64,000 nt of DNA from Azolla caroliniana (GCA_043228905.1 JBHGNT010000005.1:21824001-21888000), one strand, 5' to 3'. Counted from the first letter of the stretch, positions 47,677 to 59,044 are shown. Made by a program: numbers and translations. The notes: generated from the sequence alone by a model not told the origin.

Positions 47677-49467
47677 TCATAGTCCACCATTGTTCTTATT
47701 TACTAGTTGTCCAACCTTCACATACTTGCTCACGAATTTCCATTCCCAATCTTGAAGTGCATCCAATTCATTCGCACCAAGTCCCTCAATATTTCCAGTC
47801 AAATCTTGCTCTTCAAAGGACATCTTTGCAAGAGCTCGGCTTGCATCCTTACCAGCAAACAAAGCATAAGGACCACCTGGACCATAGAAAATCCTGCATG
47901 CATATAATATCAATGTAATATCTAAGAATTCCACACAAAGTATGATTATATATAGTAATTCAACCTTCAAAACATGAGCATTGGTTCATCAATGGAACAG
48001 GGAATGCGGAAACAAATTCAATGGTAACTCACTGGAAGCATTACAATCATGACATTATCTTATGACTGGTTATAACAGTCTCATATTTCACACTAGGAAT
48101 TAAAGTTTCAATCTTTTAAAGGCATCCACAACAAAGGAGATAGTATCCAAAGCCAACAATTCAACCAAATTCTAGCGAAGACGATGATCCACTAAGCATA
48201 AGATTCTTAAAACTGTTTCAGAGCCCTGTAAACTAAAATTTTAGCAAAATTCAAATTGAAAAAGATGAAGAATTGGTGTCTAGAAGCAGTACAATTTTCT
48301 AAGACAGGTTGGAAACAGCAGTGTAGTGTAAAAACATTTCCTACAGAAGAAGAGGTGTTTCCTACAGCAGTGTAGTTTGATTGAATAGAGACAGATCATA
48401 TTACTAAGAGACAAAATAGGACCATATTTCTTCTTATAATACAACAAAGCTGACAAAACCGACAATTCCTTGGAAGCAGCTGACCTTATCTAATGATGAC
48501 AGGTCAAACTAAGCCAGATCCTTCTAACTGTACAATAAAAGTTAGAAAGAAAACCTCTTCGATGATGAACATTGCAAAGGAGTAGGTGTTTGAATTTTGC
48601 ATCTCTTAGTTTGATCAATCTTCACTGGATAACGAACTTTGTAAAAGATTAAGTGTCCATTCAAACTAGACTTCTAATCTTTTCTTTCTCACTATTGTTT
48701 CACAGTCAGGCTGATGATTTGTCTCTTAGTTTGTTCTGCCTTAATTAGTTAACGAGATTTGCATGAGATTAAATGTGCCTTCTTTTTCCAGTGAAATTTC
48801 TGCCTATTTCTGTTTTCTTCCTTTTACAAAACAAAAAATTAAAAGAAAGGAAACTGTAAGAAAATGACAAAGGCAGATTTCCAATTCAAAAACAAAAAGT
48901 TAATTATTTGCAGATTCGTCGTTATCTAATACAGAGAGATCAAATAGAGAAACGGAAATCATTCTACCATACAACAAAACTGAGCAAGAAAACGGAAAAG
49001 ACAGGATTCTAATTGAAAAGAAGAAGCGCGCAATGTTGATTATCTCATGAAGACAAGAGAACTATATTCAGGTACAATAGAAGTGCGGCAAAGAAGAAGA
49101 TGAAGAAGAATGTACATTATCTAATGAAGGAAGTACGATTGCGTAATACTGCAGAATTAAGAAAGAAAACGGGAAGAGTAAGGAAGAGCTACCTGGACTG
49201 TGAAACGTCATAGATCTGACCTTTGATGGCCATGAGAAGAGGTTTCTTTGGATCGCTGCCGTCATAGGAGCGAAGTTCTTCTTCTGTAACATCGCCAATC
49301 TTCACAGGAGGTCGCAGCGGCTCCAACGGGCAATGCTTGGGAGCAGCAAAAAGACCTGAGACGATGTAATAGAGCGTCAATAGGATGGCAGTGGCGGTGA
49401 AGAAAGAGACGGGAGATAGTCCTGTGTAAGCAGGAATGGCAAGCATGAGGTCTGAGAAGAGCGACAT
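47677..49467 (-). CDS. MSBP1: Membrane-associated progesterone-binding/MSBP-type protein, 2 exons
   Basis: Exon 1 is 49467-49193 and exon 2 is 47893-47677 (GTAGCT donor, TGCAG acceptor), giving 163 residues. An N-terminal membrane anchor spans residues ~18-42 (FFTATAILLTLYYIVSGLF) after an AYTGLSP motif typical of plant MSBP1/MAPR5. Residues ~56-155 form the cytochrome-b5-like haem/steroid-binding domain: EELRSYDGSDPKKPLLMA, IKGQIYDVSQSR, FYGPGGPYALFAGKDASRAL and WEWKFVSKYVKVG. Plant MSBPs are ER proteins that bind steroids or haem and act as scaffolds for P450s in lignin synthesis. Here the protein stops nine residues after the domain (QLVNKNNGGL), without the long acidic C-terminal tail of MSBP1. 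It could therefore be a short MAPR paralogue, so the symbol is tentative. Confidence 0.85.
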
Positions 49468-49554
49468 GCCTGAAGATGCCGATGGAGGAGAAGATTAAGA
49501 CAATGATGATGAAGATGAACGCGATAGGCAACGGCGACGGAGACGGAGAAGGCG

Positions 49555-49760
49555 ACGATGAAGAAGAAGAAGAAGAAGAAGATGAAGAAGATGAAGAAGA
49601 TGATGATGAAGATGATGAAGATGATGATGATGGTAAAGCAGATGGTGAAGAAGATGACGATTTCTGAAGAAGATGGCGTACTGAGTTAGGAGCGCGCGCT
49701 TCACAAAACAAAACTCAGAAGAAAAATCAAATGAGAGAAAATAAGCGAAGAAGAAGAAGA
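49555..49760 (+). repeat. (GAA)n/(GAT)n tract upstream of the MAPR gene
   Basis: GAAGAAGAAGAAGAAGAAGAAGATGAAGAAGATG... at about 49557-49650 and AAGAAGAAGAAG at 49747-49760, 90-290 bp upstream of the start codon. Short acidic ORFs over it are composition artefacts. Confidence 0.85.
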
Positions 49761-49936
49761 AACGGCATACGTTCACACCTGGAGGAGCCCAAAATGACAA
49801 CTACATTATATTAATATATGTACATAATAACGTAATGAACGTGTTCGTGCAAACATTCAAACGTTTGAAAACGAACACGTTTGAACAGGGAAGACTCATC
49901 TTTTTTTTTGTCTTTTGCTTTCATTTGTTTAACATC

Positions 49937-50330
49937 ACAATTGAGCCCACCTTAGTGGTAAGTTTGTTGTGCTATTGCTGTCTACTTCTTGGGTTCAAAT
50001 CTCAATTTTTTCATCTCTATCGTAGCAAATTTTTTATGTTAGTGTCATATTACGTTTTCCCTTTCTTTTCTTTCTTTATTATTAGAAATTAGCTCACCCT
50101 AGTGGTAAGTTGTCATGCTACTATTGTCTATGTAGTATGTCTTGGGTTCAATAATATTCTCATATCCTCTCATTAGTGTCATATCATGGCAAAATTTTAT
50201 GTTAGTGTCATGTTCCTGTTTTTTTTTTTCTTTGTTATTAGAAATTAGCTCACCCTAGTGGTAAGTTGTTATGCTACTACTACCTATGTCATGTTTTCTT
50301 CATATTCTCGAATATACGTTTTATGAGCTT
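49937..50330 (+). repeat. Three tandem SINE-like (tRNA-derived) units
   Basis: Each unit begins with an A-box-like AGCTCACCCTAGTGGTAAG (49943, 50091, 50247; the first reads GAGCCCACCTTAGTGGTAAG). The first two continue to a B-box-like GGGTTCAAATCTC/GGGTTCAATA about 40 bp later; the third lacks a clear B box. The units are separated by TTTTATGTTAGTGTCAT and T-rich tails. Periods are 148 and 156 bp. The spacing and T-rich tail fit plant tRNA-derived SINEs. Confidence 0.6.
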
Positions 50331-50419
50331 TTGAACGTTTGATTATAATTTATAATGACATATTTTGATTCAATCTCTATAGTTCATACTCATTTTTTTG
50401 TAAAGTTCTAAAGTAAGGA

Positions 50420-50560
50420 GGATAGAGATGTCTTGATTCTTAAGAAGCATCCAAAAGGTCTGCATGTTATACAATGCAAATATTGCAACCATACTTATGT
50501 TGGTGGTTCACAATGGATTAGAGTCCACTTATTGGCATTGAGAATGAATCAATATATAAT
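50420..50560 (+). pseudogene. hAT transposase BED zinc-finger remnant
   Basis: An open stretch encodes VLILKKHPKGLHVIQ, then CKYCNHTYVGGSQWIRVHL. The CX2C...GG...RxHL pattern is that of the N-terminal BED finger of hAT transposases. The frame closes soon after and the right terminus of the element follows within 110 bp, so nearly all the transposase is deleted. Confidence 0.6.
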
Positions 50561-50667
50561 ATAGACCATAGTCAATCCAATCCAACTTCAAGATGATTTT
50601 CCATACACGTTTGATTCAATCATTCTCGAATGCGAATACACGTATGTTACGTATGGTTCATTCTATG

Positions 50668-51846
50668 GTACATATATATGTGTGTGTCACGTTCATTTCT
50701 CTTGCTTTATGGTGGTGGCTCTCTCCTACATGAAGGCCCGAGAGACACGAGAGACATGGGGCAAGTCACGACACACTAGTTTTCTGAGGCTCGTTACACC
50801 CAAGCCTCCGATTTGGTTGGAGCCATATATGCATACACATGCTCAAAGAAATTCCTACAATGGCACAACTTTGGTGCATTTTTACAACCACCATCCGAAG
50901 TTATATCTATCTTCCATGCCTCTCTTCAACATTCCTTTGTTTCATCATTGGCTTCATTGCCGTCATTCCAACATCGTTAAAGCTTACTAGGCTCACAAGA
51001 GATGGTAGGTGAAGTGATTAGATGGAGATAAGTATACCCTTTTGGGTGGTTGGGTGCAAGTTTAAATTTTACTTGACACAATGGTATCCCCCCTCTCAAA
51101 ACATTCATGTACACCCATGTCCCCTAATCAATTTTTCGTAACCACCATGCATCTTCCCCAAGAAAGATTAATGGCAAGGTTATTGATTTACCTTCAAAAT
51201 AGATGGATGGTGGTTAATCTAACCTAATCAAAATAGATGGATGCATGGATTAAGAAGAGATTAAAGCCAAGAATAGGGTTTGCTTATAATGTTGGATTAG
51301 AGGAAGATTAATTGCTGAATTGATTAAAACACATGTGAGTATTGATTAAAATGCAATTGTTGGTGATTAGATACTTGTGAGTTTTGCCAATGGTTGGAGG
51401 CCGCTTTAAGAAGAATGTTGCAAGTTCATGCAATGTTTTAATTTGAGTTGTCCAGATTAAGTCTTTTCAGATTGGCCAAATTATATACTTCAAATTCTCA
51501 ATAAGGTTGTTATCTTCTAAATCGGCACACAAAGAGCCTCAGAACATTTGGTTGAAATTGAGATGCCATAAATCAACATAATCCTCAGCTCATTTGACAT
51601 TGATGTACATTTTCATGCACATCATTTGTATACTTTCATCGTAAACTGTACAAAAGGATGTATCTTTTCCATCATATCAGTGTTTTTCAACACGCAATTT
51701 GATGAATATTGAGATGCTATGAATAAAACATAATCTTCAGCTACATATCAGCCATCTCAGGTACATCATTTGTATAAAGTTTCTTCTTCATACATATTGA
51801 CTTGCTGTGTCCAAACTGGAAAAAGCCTCAGGATTTGTTCATGCAT
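50668..51846. other. Intergenic, nothing recognised
   Basis: AT-rich spacer. One 102-codon ORF at 50682-50990 has no recognisable similarity and is not called. The 3' UTR of the next minus-strand gene lies at the right end. Confidence 0.55.
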
Positions 51847-54273
51847 TTACAACCGTAAAATCCTATACAACAGTTCTTTGTGTTGCAAACAATCAGTAAC
51901 CTCAGCAATCTGTCTGACTTTGGAAGAAAGAATAGCTTGAAATTCTTTAACTTGCTCCTGATATGATTGATTGGAAATCCGACCGCATCTTGGTATACTA
52001 TACCCTCTGATCATCCTTTTCTTCCCACACATTTCCTCATAAGAATCATGTGACTCCAGTGTTGAACCAGGATGTTGGCAATTGTTGCTGCCGTCTTCAT
52101 CATTCAAAGGTTTATAACTTAGCAGTCTTTTCTTGCCAGTTACAGACATTTCCTCATTCGAATTTAGCTCTGTTGGAGCATATACTCTTTTCTTGCCAAT
52201 AGACATGTCTTGAGAATTTGGGCCTGTTGGAGCAGAATATAGTTGAGAATGCTCTTCTAAATTGATGGCCTCTTCTTTCATCCCGTTTATCCCCCTGCAG
52301 TAAGGACTATAATTCAAACATGGTTTTAGATCATTTGGATATGACATTAATCATGACACAGTTTCTCAAATATCATATATTCAGAGGCTATTATTAAACA
52401 AGACCTTTCTAATTAAGATGTGACTGATCTAAACCATTTTTTAACATATTTTACATTTTTTGCCTTCAGGCTGTGGGAATTCGATAATCATGTACCATGG
52501 TTCCAGTGAAACGTGAAAGATGTTCTATTCAACAATTTGGCGATCAAGAATATGTCATTATTAGCGAGCTCTCCATTAACCTGGTGGTCCTGAAAGGCGA
52601 CCTTTGTAAATGATCCTCATCTTCAATCAAGTTATAAATATGTGTATGTTGCAGATTTGTGATCTTTAAGGCTGCGGCATCAATTTTAGTTGGACTTATT
52701 GCTGCCTGGAATTTCCTGATAAATTCTTCTCTCAGAAGTGCTGATAAATTGAATGGGAGGCATACTTCAACTTCATGACCAGATGATCCAGCTATACAAT
52801 AATACACACAACCATTCATCAAGTAGTCATTAAGTTTCTTGTTCACTTTAAGAACTTAAGTAGAGTCAGAGTCATAATGGAGAGGTTATATCTTTCTTTG
52901 CTTAATAATGGCCAGTTATTAGACCTCTTCTCTGTCGTGATGTATACCTATCAGCTCTCCCAGGATTGCCTGACAGTTGGTTGAATGATCTACCACATTG
53001 TTTCCATGCAACATTTCTGGTACTGGAATCTCCTAATCAAAATCCACACAAGAATCAACCATGCTTTTCGTTTATCAGGCAATTGCCATGAAAGTATTTC
53101 ACTAAACCCTGCAACAATTGGCATAATGACTATATATCTGCATTGATTTGCTAGCATCCTCTTACAATGATCAAAGTGCATTTTTCTTTTTCTTTGACAT
53201 TAGCTCCATCATCAAGAAATGATCCGCTGCTGACACGGCCTTCTCTTTTACATATATCATTAGAAATTCTCATCTCTGAAAGAGGTTGCTCCTTAGGCAG
53301 TTCTGTGAACTTGGTAAACAAAGTCCTACATATTTTCTGTCTGGCCTTCCTTTCCATTATATTCTTATCTGAATCCTTCCCAATATCCTTTTCCAGATCT
53401 CTGCAAGTCATGACATATACCTCAGCAGTAGTTGATTATCTCATCATGGAACAAAAACAGAAGGATTTCCCCCAAAGAGGAATGTAGCACTCACCCAAAG
53501 AGCACATATACAAGCCTCCTCTTTTTAATTAGAAACACTCACCTTTCATCATCCCATAGAGGATCAGAAGTAGATAATCTCGAAGTATTTGCATTAACCA
53601 AAGGGCTTTTATCCTGACATATCTATACACAATTTTAGAAAAGAATGTAACCTTGAAGAAGATGACTGTTTCTAGCTAGACATGGCACAGGAAATGAGAT
53701 CCATCAGATATCACACAATAATGTCTGTGCATGATGGTAAGCTGTCCTAGCCTTACAAAATCATGTGTATCTATGCAAGTATAACAAGCTCTTTAATGAT
53801 ATCTCATGGCTTGGTAATAAAAAACTTAAGCAACGTCAATTTCGCAATAGTAAAGTTTTCTCATGTGCAGATACATAACATGAAGCACTTATCCAGTAAC
53901 CCCTCCCGTCAAAAGCTCAAATTGTCCTAGCTTGCATTTTTCAGCATCTCTAGCAAACATCATCTCTATCTCATAATGCAGTACATATTCAAACTGATAA
54001 CAATGAACGGTAATGATTCTATAAAGCCTTCTCACAGAGTTTAGAAGAAGTCCATGTGTCCTGTGCCTCAAGCAAGTATATAGCTCGTATATAATCTCGA
54101 ACAGGAAACCGTTTATATACTGTCTTAGACATGAATTGTACGATTTTCAAAAAATAATGTACTATTTTCTCTGCTCACAATTAATCGCTGTGACTACCTT
54201 TCTGTGTGATGTCTGCTATAATTCGTTTCACGGAAATACTCGTCATCCTTGTCTCAATGACAGAGTTTCGCAT
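51847..54273 (-). CDS. Unrecognised multi-exon plant protein with three GKKR motifs
   Basis: I do not recognise this protein. Five minus-strand exons join in phase: 53613-53543, 53400-53166, 53032-52948, 52791-52602 and 52294-51847, giving 342 residues to the stop. All have GT/AG junctions. The first part is charged (DLEKDIGKDSDKNIMERKARQK). The middle is ordered and hydrophobic (EVEVCLPFNLSALLREEF, KIDAAALKITNLQHTHIYNL). The last exon repeats a GKKR(V/L/M) motif three times at ~35-50-residue spacing and ends in a predicted helix (EQVKEFQAILSSKVRQIAEV). Upstream, 54119-53901 is open for about 73 codons (INGFLFEIIYELYTCLRH, VLHYEIEMMFARDAEK) with an acceptor before it and a weak donor after it. 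A possible first exon is 54273-54198, but its phase does not fit. The 5' end is unsolved. Confidence 0.5.
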
Positions 54274-54960
54274 CCTTACCTTATGTCTTCTTATTTCTAT
54301 TTTAAACAGTTTAGCATCCTTACTTTATGTGCTTGTGACGTTCTTGCAGGAAAGGCGCAGAAAGGACTGGCGAATCTCCTACGTTGGCTGCACTCCATTC
54401 TATGCTTCTTCTCTGATCTTGGAAAGAACTGAGAAACGTGATCAGTTCAGAGAACGGATCAGATACGATCAGCAGCAAATATTTAACGTTCGAGAATCCG
54501 GTGTTTCGAAATGCGCAAAAAGCTGATCACAAAGACGACATCAGGGGGTGGAACCTCCAGGAATGCGAGGATCTTTCACGTTCCGTAATGAAAAAAAGGT
54601 CTTTTGCTTCTGATATGCAGCAGCCACGGCTTCTTGAACTGCACAGGAATGCGAGGCACAGGAAATTCTTCTTCTTCTTCTTCTTCTTCTTCCTTTTCTT
54701 CTGCGAGGCACTCAGAAATTCTTCTTCGTTTGCTTCTTCCTCCTCTTTTTGAGAGAATTTGAATTAGAATTAGAATTTTTATCGTCCATAAAAGAGAGAG
54801 ATGAAAAGGGCACAGAATGGAAAGGGGTATTTTGGTAATTTGAGGAAAATGAGGTTCAAGAGATGGCTCAAAGATTTTCGTAGTTTAGAGTCCATACTTC
54901 CATACATAGTACAAATAGAATGTTTCGTATAAGCCAAGCCTCTTAGTTCTTCGCATGAGA
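54274..54960. other. Probable promoter/leader of the unrecognised gene, with (GAA)n
   Basis: A (TTC)n run at 54667-54692 and further TTC/CTC words to 54752 read as (GAA)n on the minus strand, 400-480 bp upstream of the possible start. Open stretches on both strands at about 54340-54526 have no recognisable similarity. Confidence 0.5.
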
Positions 54961-55029
54961 TGGCTCGTAGATTTTCATTATTACATACATGTGTTCAGAC
55001 TCACGAGTCACAACCATGGATATCTATTG

Positions 55030-55791
55030 TTCAATATTTCATTGAGATCAATCGTTTTAACATATGGGAGGACAACGTGTAGGGAAACCATCACCTAGTA
55101 GAGAGCATTGTGATTCTTTGCAAAATGAGTTTCTTATGTCCTCTCGGTTATTATGTTGGCCTTGAAAGGAGAGACTCAGCTCTCAATTTAATTGTTTGTT
55201 TCGTTTGGGGGTCAAAGACATGGGAGATATAGTTTAAGGCTCCATCTCAAAGAATTTTAGAGTTTGTTGAAGTGCGACAATTATTATGCATCCCACCTAA
55301 TTATGGGTTTATATGGCAACAACTACAAAATATTGCATTGATGCAAGGTCTTTTACCTTTACAAACAGAAGAACAATTGAGGATTGATTGATTGGTGTTT
55401 ATGGGGTCATGCATCATTTTTACAAGTGACAACTAATCTTTTGTATCATTGCTCCATTGAGTCTCTAGGATGGCCATCACCTAAGTTTGAAGAAGAATGA
55501 AAAATACATAACTCTGATCATGGATGGTGACATATCTTTAAAGCACAGTTGGCATTCTAAATTGCCACTTTAGCAAAGGTCTTCATTCGAAAAGTTTTGA
55601 TTGGGGGTTTGCCTTTGGGATTAGCTCTAAAACAACATGGACTAGCAACAGGCAATTGCTTCTTTTGCACTTTTCAAATGGAAGATAGTACCCATCGTTT
55701 CATACAATGTTCGATCGCTTGTCATATTTGGAGTTATATTTCTCAAATTTGGCATGTTTTATCACAATGTTATTTGGCGCCTAGACAATAG
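55030..55791 (+). pseudogene. Fragment of a LINE ORF2 C-terminus (zf-RVT region)
   Basis: Interrupted coding remnants include WGHASFLQVTTNLLYHC and KAQLAF..ATLAKVF, then IGGLPLGLALKQHGLATGNC and CFFCTFQMEDSTHRFIQC, the zinc-finger-like CX2C...HXFX2C segment after LINE reverse transcriptases. Upstream, VGLERRDSALNLIVCFVWGSKTWEI-like words near 55150-55230 belong to the same region. No RT is left. It appears to be a different LINE family from the copy at 38-43 kb. Confidence 0.65.
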
Positions 55792-57608
55792 GTGTTTGCA
55801 CAATTCACACAGATTGAACCAAAATTAGAGATGAAGATCAATTTTATATTTTTGAGGTATTGAGGATTGTGTCATAATTGGGATATCTTCAATGCTTTTG
55901 TATTCAATGGTAGGCATGGAGTCAACGCATATCTACTAAAGTTGAAGGAAGTACTAATGTGACAATTTTGTTTATTGGAGTAAATGTAAATTCTTTCCTC
56001 AATGGATTGTTTCTCTTGCCCATTGGCAATTCAACATGTTTTGCTACCAATGTAGTTAGTGGGTGACCATACTCCATTGTGACACCCATTGTAAGTAGTG
56101 TTTTTCACACACATTAATTAATATAATTGTGTGTTTTCACTAGAAAGCAAAGAGATTTAAGAAAGAAGAGAAAATTACCGAGTAATACCCCTGAGTTTCT
56201 CTTTATTTCGTCCCATGCCTCTCCTAGAGGAACATGGAAATGCCCCTCTTTATTTACATATATAAATATAATGTAATGTAGTCAATGAATAGATTTCACA
56301 TTTTCCTTCCAGGCAACCAAGGGCACTCGAGGAATTCTAAAGGAAAAGAAAATGTTTTGGGGCAACTGTTGGGGGCCAACAATAGAAATAAAGGAAAAAC
56401 ACAAGGACTTCCGTTCTTCCCTACAAGCATATACATACATATATATACTCAGGCCAAATTCACACTCATTCTCACGGAATTCCACATGTTTTGAGTTTGG
56501 GGAGTAAATTGACTCTCTTATTCACATAAAAGCTTACTATATAGAGTAATTGAATGTATAGAGAGTGTTTCTGAGTACAATAAAGTTTGTATTTGTAGCT
56601 CGATGAAAGGTCTTCTACCTTAGTGTGATTCCACAATAAATTTATAGAGAGAGCTTCTGAGTACAATAAAGTTTGTATCTGTAGCTCGATGAAAGGTCTT
56701 CTGCCTTAGTATGTCGTGTATGCTCCTAAAATGAGTCTACTCACTCTCTATATTTTTTTGCTCCTTAAAATGGCTTCTCAAATTCTCCTTCAACAGGACA
56801 ATCATAAACCAAGTTCATTCAATCTATCATGCTATATATACCTAATGCATGCAACAATGGTAAACTATGGAAGACTTTTTCAGATATCAAAGTATCTATG
56901 AGTCCCTCGTTCTCTGATCACGCAACATTTGCTTCAATGATGCCTTCCATCCCAACTTCCAATTACAAGATAGTGGTGTATCATTGTGGTGGGATGAGTA
57001 TGGGTTTTAATACTCTATCAGATGCAAGATTCATCAGTTAGCCCAAGTATGTTAGACTCGACATGAGATGACCAAGCTCTTCTGTCTAACATTGAATCAA
57101 CACAAGAAGTTTTTTCAATCAAAACTGAGATCAAAACCTTTTCACCTCATCCATTCTAAAGGCTGAACTTAAATCGATGGGAGATTCCTGAACAAATGTC
57201 AAAAACGTATCTCTGGCCCATTTAATTGCATTGGCAACTATTACATTGTTCTCAAAGTGTGCATTAACACATGGAATGTGTGCATACACAAACATATACA
57301 TATGCATGTGCATTGATTGCCATTGATGCAGCAGATAGAATGCATATATGTATGGGATTGCGAACAAGGAAAGAGACCTTTGTGTTACATTACAGACCTC
57401 CTCTGGTTTAACCTGGGTTGTAAGACATTTCAAGGCTGTAATTTGGAGACCGATCTTTGCTCAAAGGCTATCTATCAACATGACCAGTTAAGCACGCTCC
57501 CAATCGAAAACGAAAATGTCGCATTGTGGCTCAATCTTGAACTTTATTATACACAATGCTACTAGGTACAGAAGATATAAGGTAAAGCACAATGTGATTC
57601 TTTCGGAA
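55792..57608. other. Intergenic with an 86-bp tandem duplication
   Basis: CTGAGTACAATAAAGTTTGTAT...CTCGATGAAAGGTCTTCT occurs at 56571 and 56657 (period 86 bp, block 56551-56712). A possible hairpin (CACACA...ATTAATTAATATAAT...TGTGTG) lies at about 56107-56136. No coding sequence is supported; the 3' UTR of DVR is at the right end. Confidence 0.6.
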
Positions 57609-58901
57609 TCAAGAACCTTTAAACACGGCTTGATCACCGAGTTCTTGTCCTGCCATTCCTTCTCTCACAACTCTTTCAAAAAAGGCCTCCAATGTATCGC
57701 TACCATAGCTTGGGGTCGCTTCTGCATCGTATTTTCCTGTGTCGAGATCATATACAAGCATGCTCTCTGCAGCATAATATCTCCCTATTTTCCCGAACTC
57801 AGCTGCATCTTCCAGAGATGGGAAGAGCTTCACCAAGAAATCTAACAAACCGATTGCAAAATCCATTATCTGTATTGGTACTTGAAGAAACTTTGGTTCT
57901 TTCCCGAGTATCCGGAACAACATCTCCCCTTGTTGGCGAGGAGTGAGAGCTTCCCCCGGGCCACCAATAGGTAGAATTTTGTTCATTTTATCCTCATCTG
58001 TGACACAGTCTGCTATGAAAGAAGCAAGGTCAGCTTCACTGATAGGCTTACAAGCACACAGAGCTCCATCCCCGAACATAATATAGGGTTGTCCATTCTT
58101 TACTGTCTCAACTTGACCACCTAAACTCTTGAAGAAGGCTGTTGGCCTAACAATGCTATAGGTAAAACTATTATTCTCAGCATTCTCCTCCTTTGCAAGG
58201 TTCTGAAGCTCAGCTTCGAACTTAAGCTTTGCTTTCTGGAATTCAAGCAAAGGTTTCTGAACACAGATAGCAGAAAGCAAGACGAAGTGAGAAGCACCAT
58301 AGTTTCTTCCCGATAACAAGCTATTCAGGGTAGCTTCGTAATCAATCTTCCATGAGTCTTTCACACCACCAGATCTGCTGGCAAGGCAAGAAATCACCAC
58401 GTGGAAAGGTCCATTCACCTTCTCCTTCGCCTTAGCTATTGCGTCGTTCAGGGAAGAAAGGTCGGTAACATCAGCGAAGCAGATCTGTGCACCTTGTAAG
58501 TCTGAAGAAACTTGGTTCCTATCAAACTTCCCATCGATGCCACTCTTCTCTCTTGCAACAGCAACCACGTTGAATCCACGCTTCACCATCTCTGTGACTA
58601 CATATCTTCCGATATAGCCAGTAGAACCGAAGATGAGGACGTTTGTCTCCGAAGGTTTGGTCTGAGGCAAAGCCATGGCCCTTACACCGCGTCGAGAATG
58701 AGGGAGATAATTAAGCCCCGGTATCGAAGGTCTTCCACGGTAGCTGCGGGTAGGATTTCTGCAGGATGGGGGCACGAAGAAGGAGAAATGGCGTTTGGAG
58801 GAGAAGCAGCGTGGGCTAGGGTTCATAAGAGGGCCTGAGCAAAGAGAAGAAGAAGAAGAAGAGGCCATTGGAGGAGGCACGAGGTTTTGCAGAAGAAACA
58901 T
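57609..58901 (-). CDS. DVR: Divinyl chlorophyllide a 8-vinyl-reductase, chloroplast
   Basis: One uninterrupted exon of 430 residues, intronless like the Arabidopsis gene. The second ATG (58868, MASSSSSS) may be the true start of the transit peptide and would give 419 residues. Residues 1-~80 are Ser/Arg/Pro-rich with few acidic residues, a chloroplast transit peptide. The NAD(P)-binding Rossmann motif [11 protein letters not shown] is at 88-98, followed by [39 protein letters not shown] and [15 protein letters not shown], typical of the extended-SDR DVR family. The enzyme reduces the 8-vinyl group of divinyl (proto)chlorophyllide with NADPH, so monovinyl chlorophyll can form. No lesion is seen. 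Confidence 0.95.
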   Translation of the reverse strand: MFLLQNLVPPPMASSSSSSLCSGPLMNPSPRCFSSKRHFSFFVPPSCRNPTRSYRGRPSIPGLNYLPHSRRGVRAMALPQTKPSETNVLIFGSTGYIGRYVVTEMVKRGFNVVAVAREKSGIDGKFDRNQVSSDLQGAQICFADVTDLSSLNDAIAKAKEKVNGPFHVVISCLASRSGGVKDSWKIDYEATLNSLLSGRNYGASHFVLLSAICVQKPLLEFQKAKLKFEAELQNLAKEENAENNSFTYSIVRPTAFFKSLGGQVETVKNGQPYIMFGDGALCACKPISEADLASFIADCVTDEDKMNKILPIGGPGEALTPRQQGEMLFRILGKEPKFLQVPIQIMDFAIGLLDFLVKLFPSLEDAAEFGKIGRYYAAESMLVYDLDTGKYDAEATPSYGSDTLEAFFERVVREGMAGQELGDQAVFKGS

Positions 58902-58954
58902 GGTGAGCTCGATGAGCTCGTAGTCTATCTACACAAAGTAGACGAATGATTATA

Positions 58955-58959
58955 CTGTG

Positions 58960-59044
<85 letters not shown>
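58955..59044 (+). repeat. Compound microsatellite (GA)n(TG)n(AG)n upstream of DVR
   Basis: GA repeats 58961-58994, TG repeats 58995-59025, AG repeats 59026-59044. It lies about 60-140 bp upstream of the DVR start codon, in its leader or promoter. Confidence 0.9.

Larger units (their letters stand above)
49823..50667 (+). mobile_element. Second short hAT-type element, related to the one at 45.7 kb
   Basis: The right end, reversed (50667 leftward), reads CATAGAATGAACCATACGTA. It matches the left end of the element at 45656 over about 60 bp, including TTCGAGAATGATTNAATCA. The left end (49823, CATAATAACGTAATGAACGTGTTCGTG) matches the reversed right end of that element (CATAGTACGTAAAATTCGTGTTCGT). 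A clean 8-bp duplication is not seen; the flanks are TATATGTA and GTACATAT. Inside are three SINE-like units and a BED zinc-finger remnant. The insertion lies about 350 bp upstream of the MAPR gene start. Confidence 0.6.

Noticed and set aside
49476-49667. 63-codon acidic ORF upstream of the MAPR gene
   Set aside because: Translation of a (GAA/GAT)n tract.
49943-50000. tRNA gene
   Set aside because: A- and B-box-like words are present, but no cloverleaf or acceptor stem is seen and the unit is repeated with T-rich tails, which fits a SINE.
54036-54119. Alternative exon VYKRFPVRDYIRAIYLLEAQ joined to the ATG exon at 54273
   Set aside because: It joins the ATG exon in phase and has a good GTGAGA donor, but no downstream acceptor keeps the frame open. 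It is left as an alternative and not called.
54206-54526. 106-codon plus-strand ORF and an overlapping minus-strand open stretch
   Set aside because: Open on both strands without family similarity, and it sits in the expected leader of the minus-strand gene.
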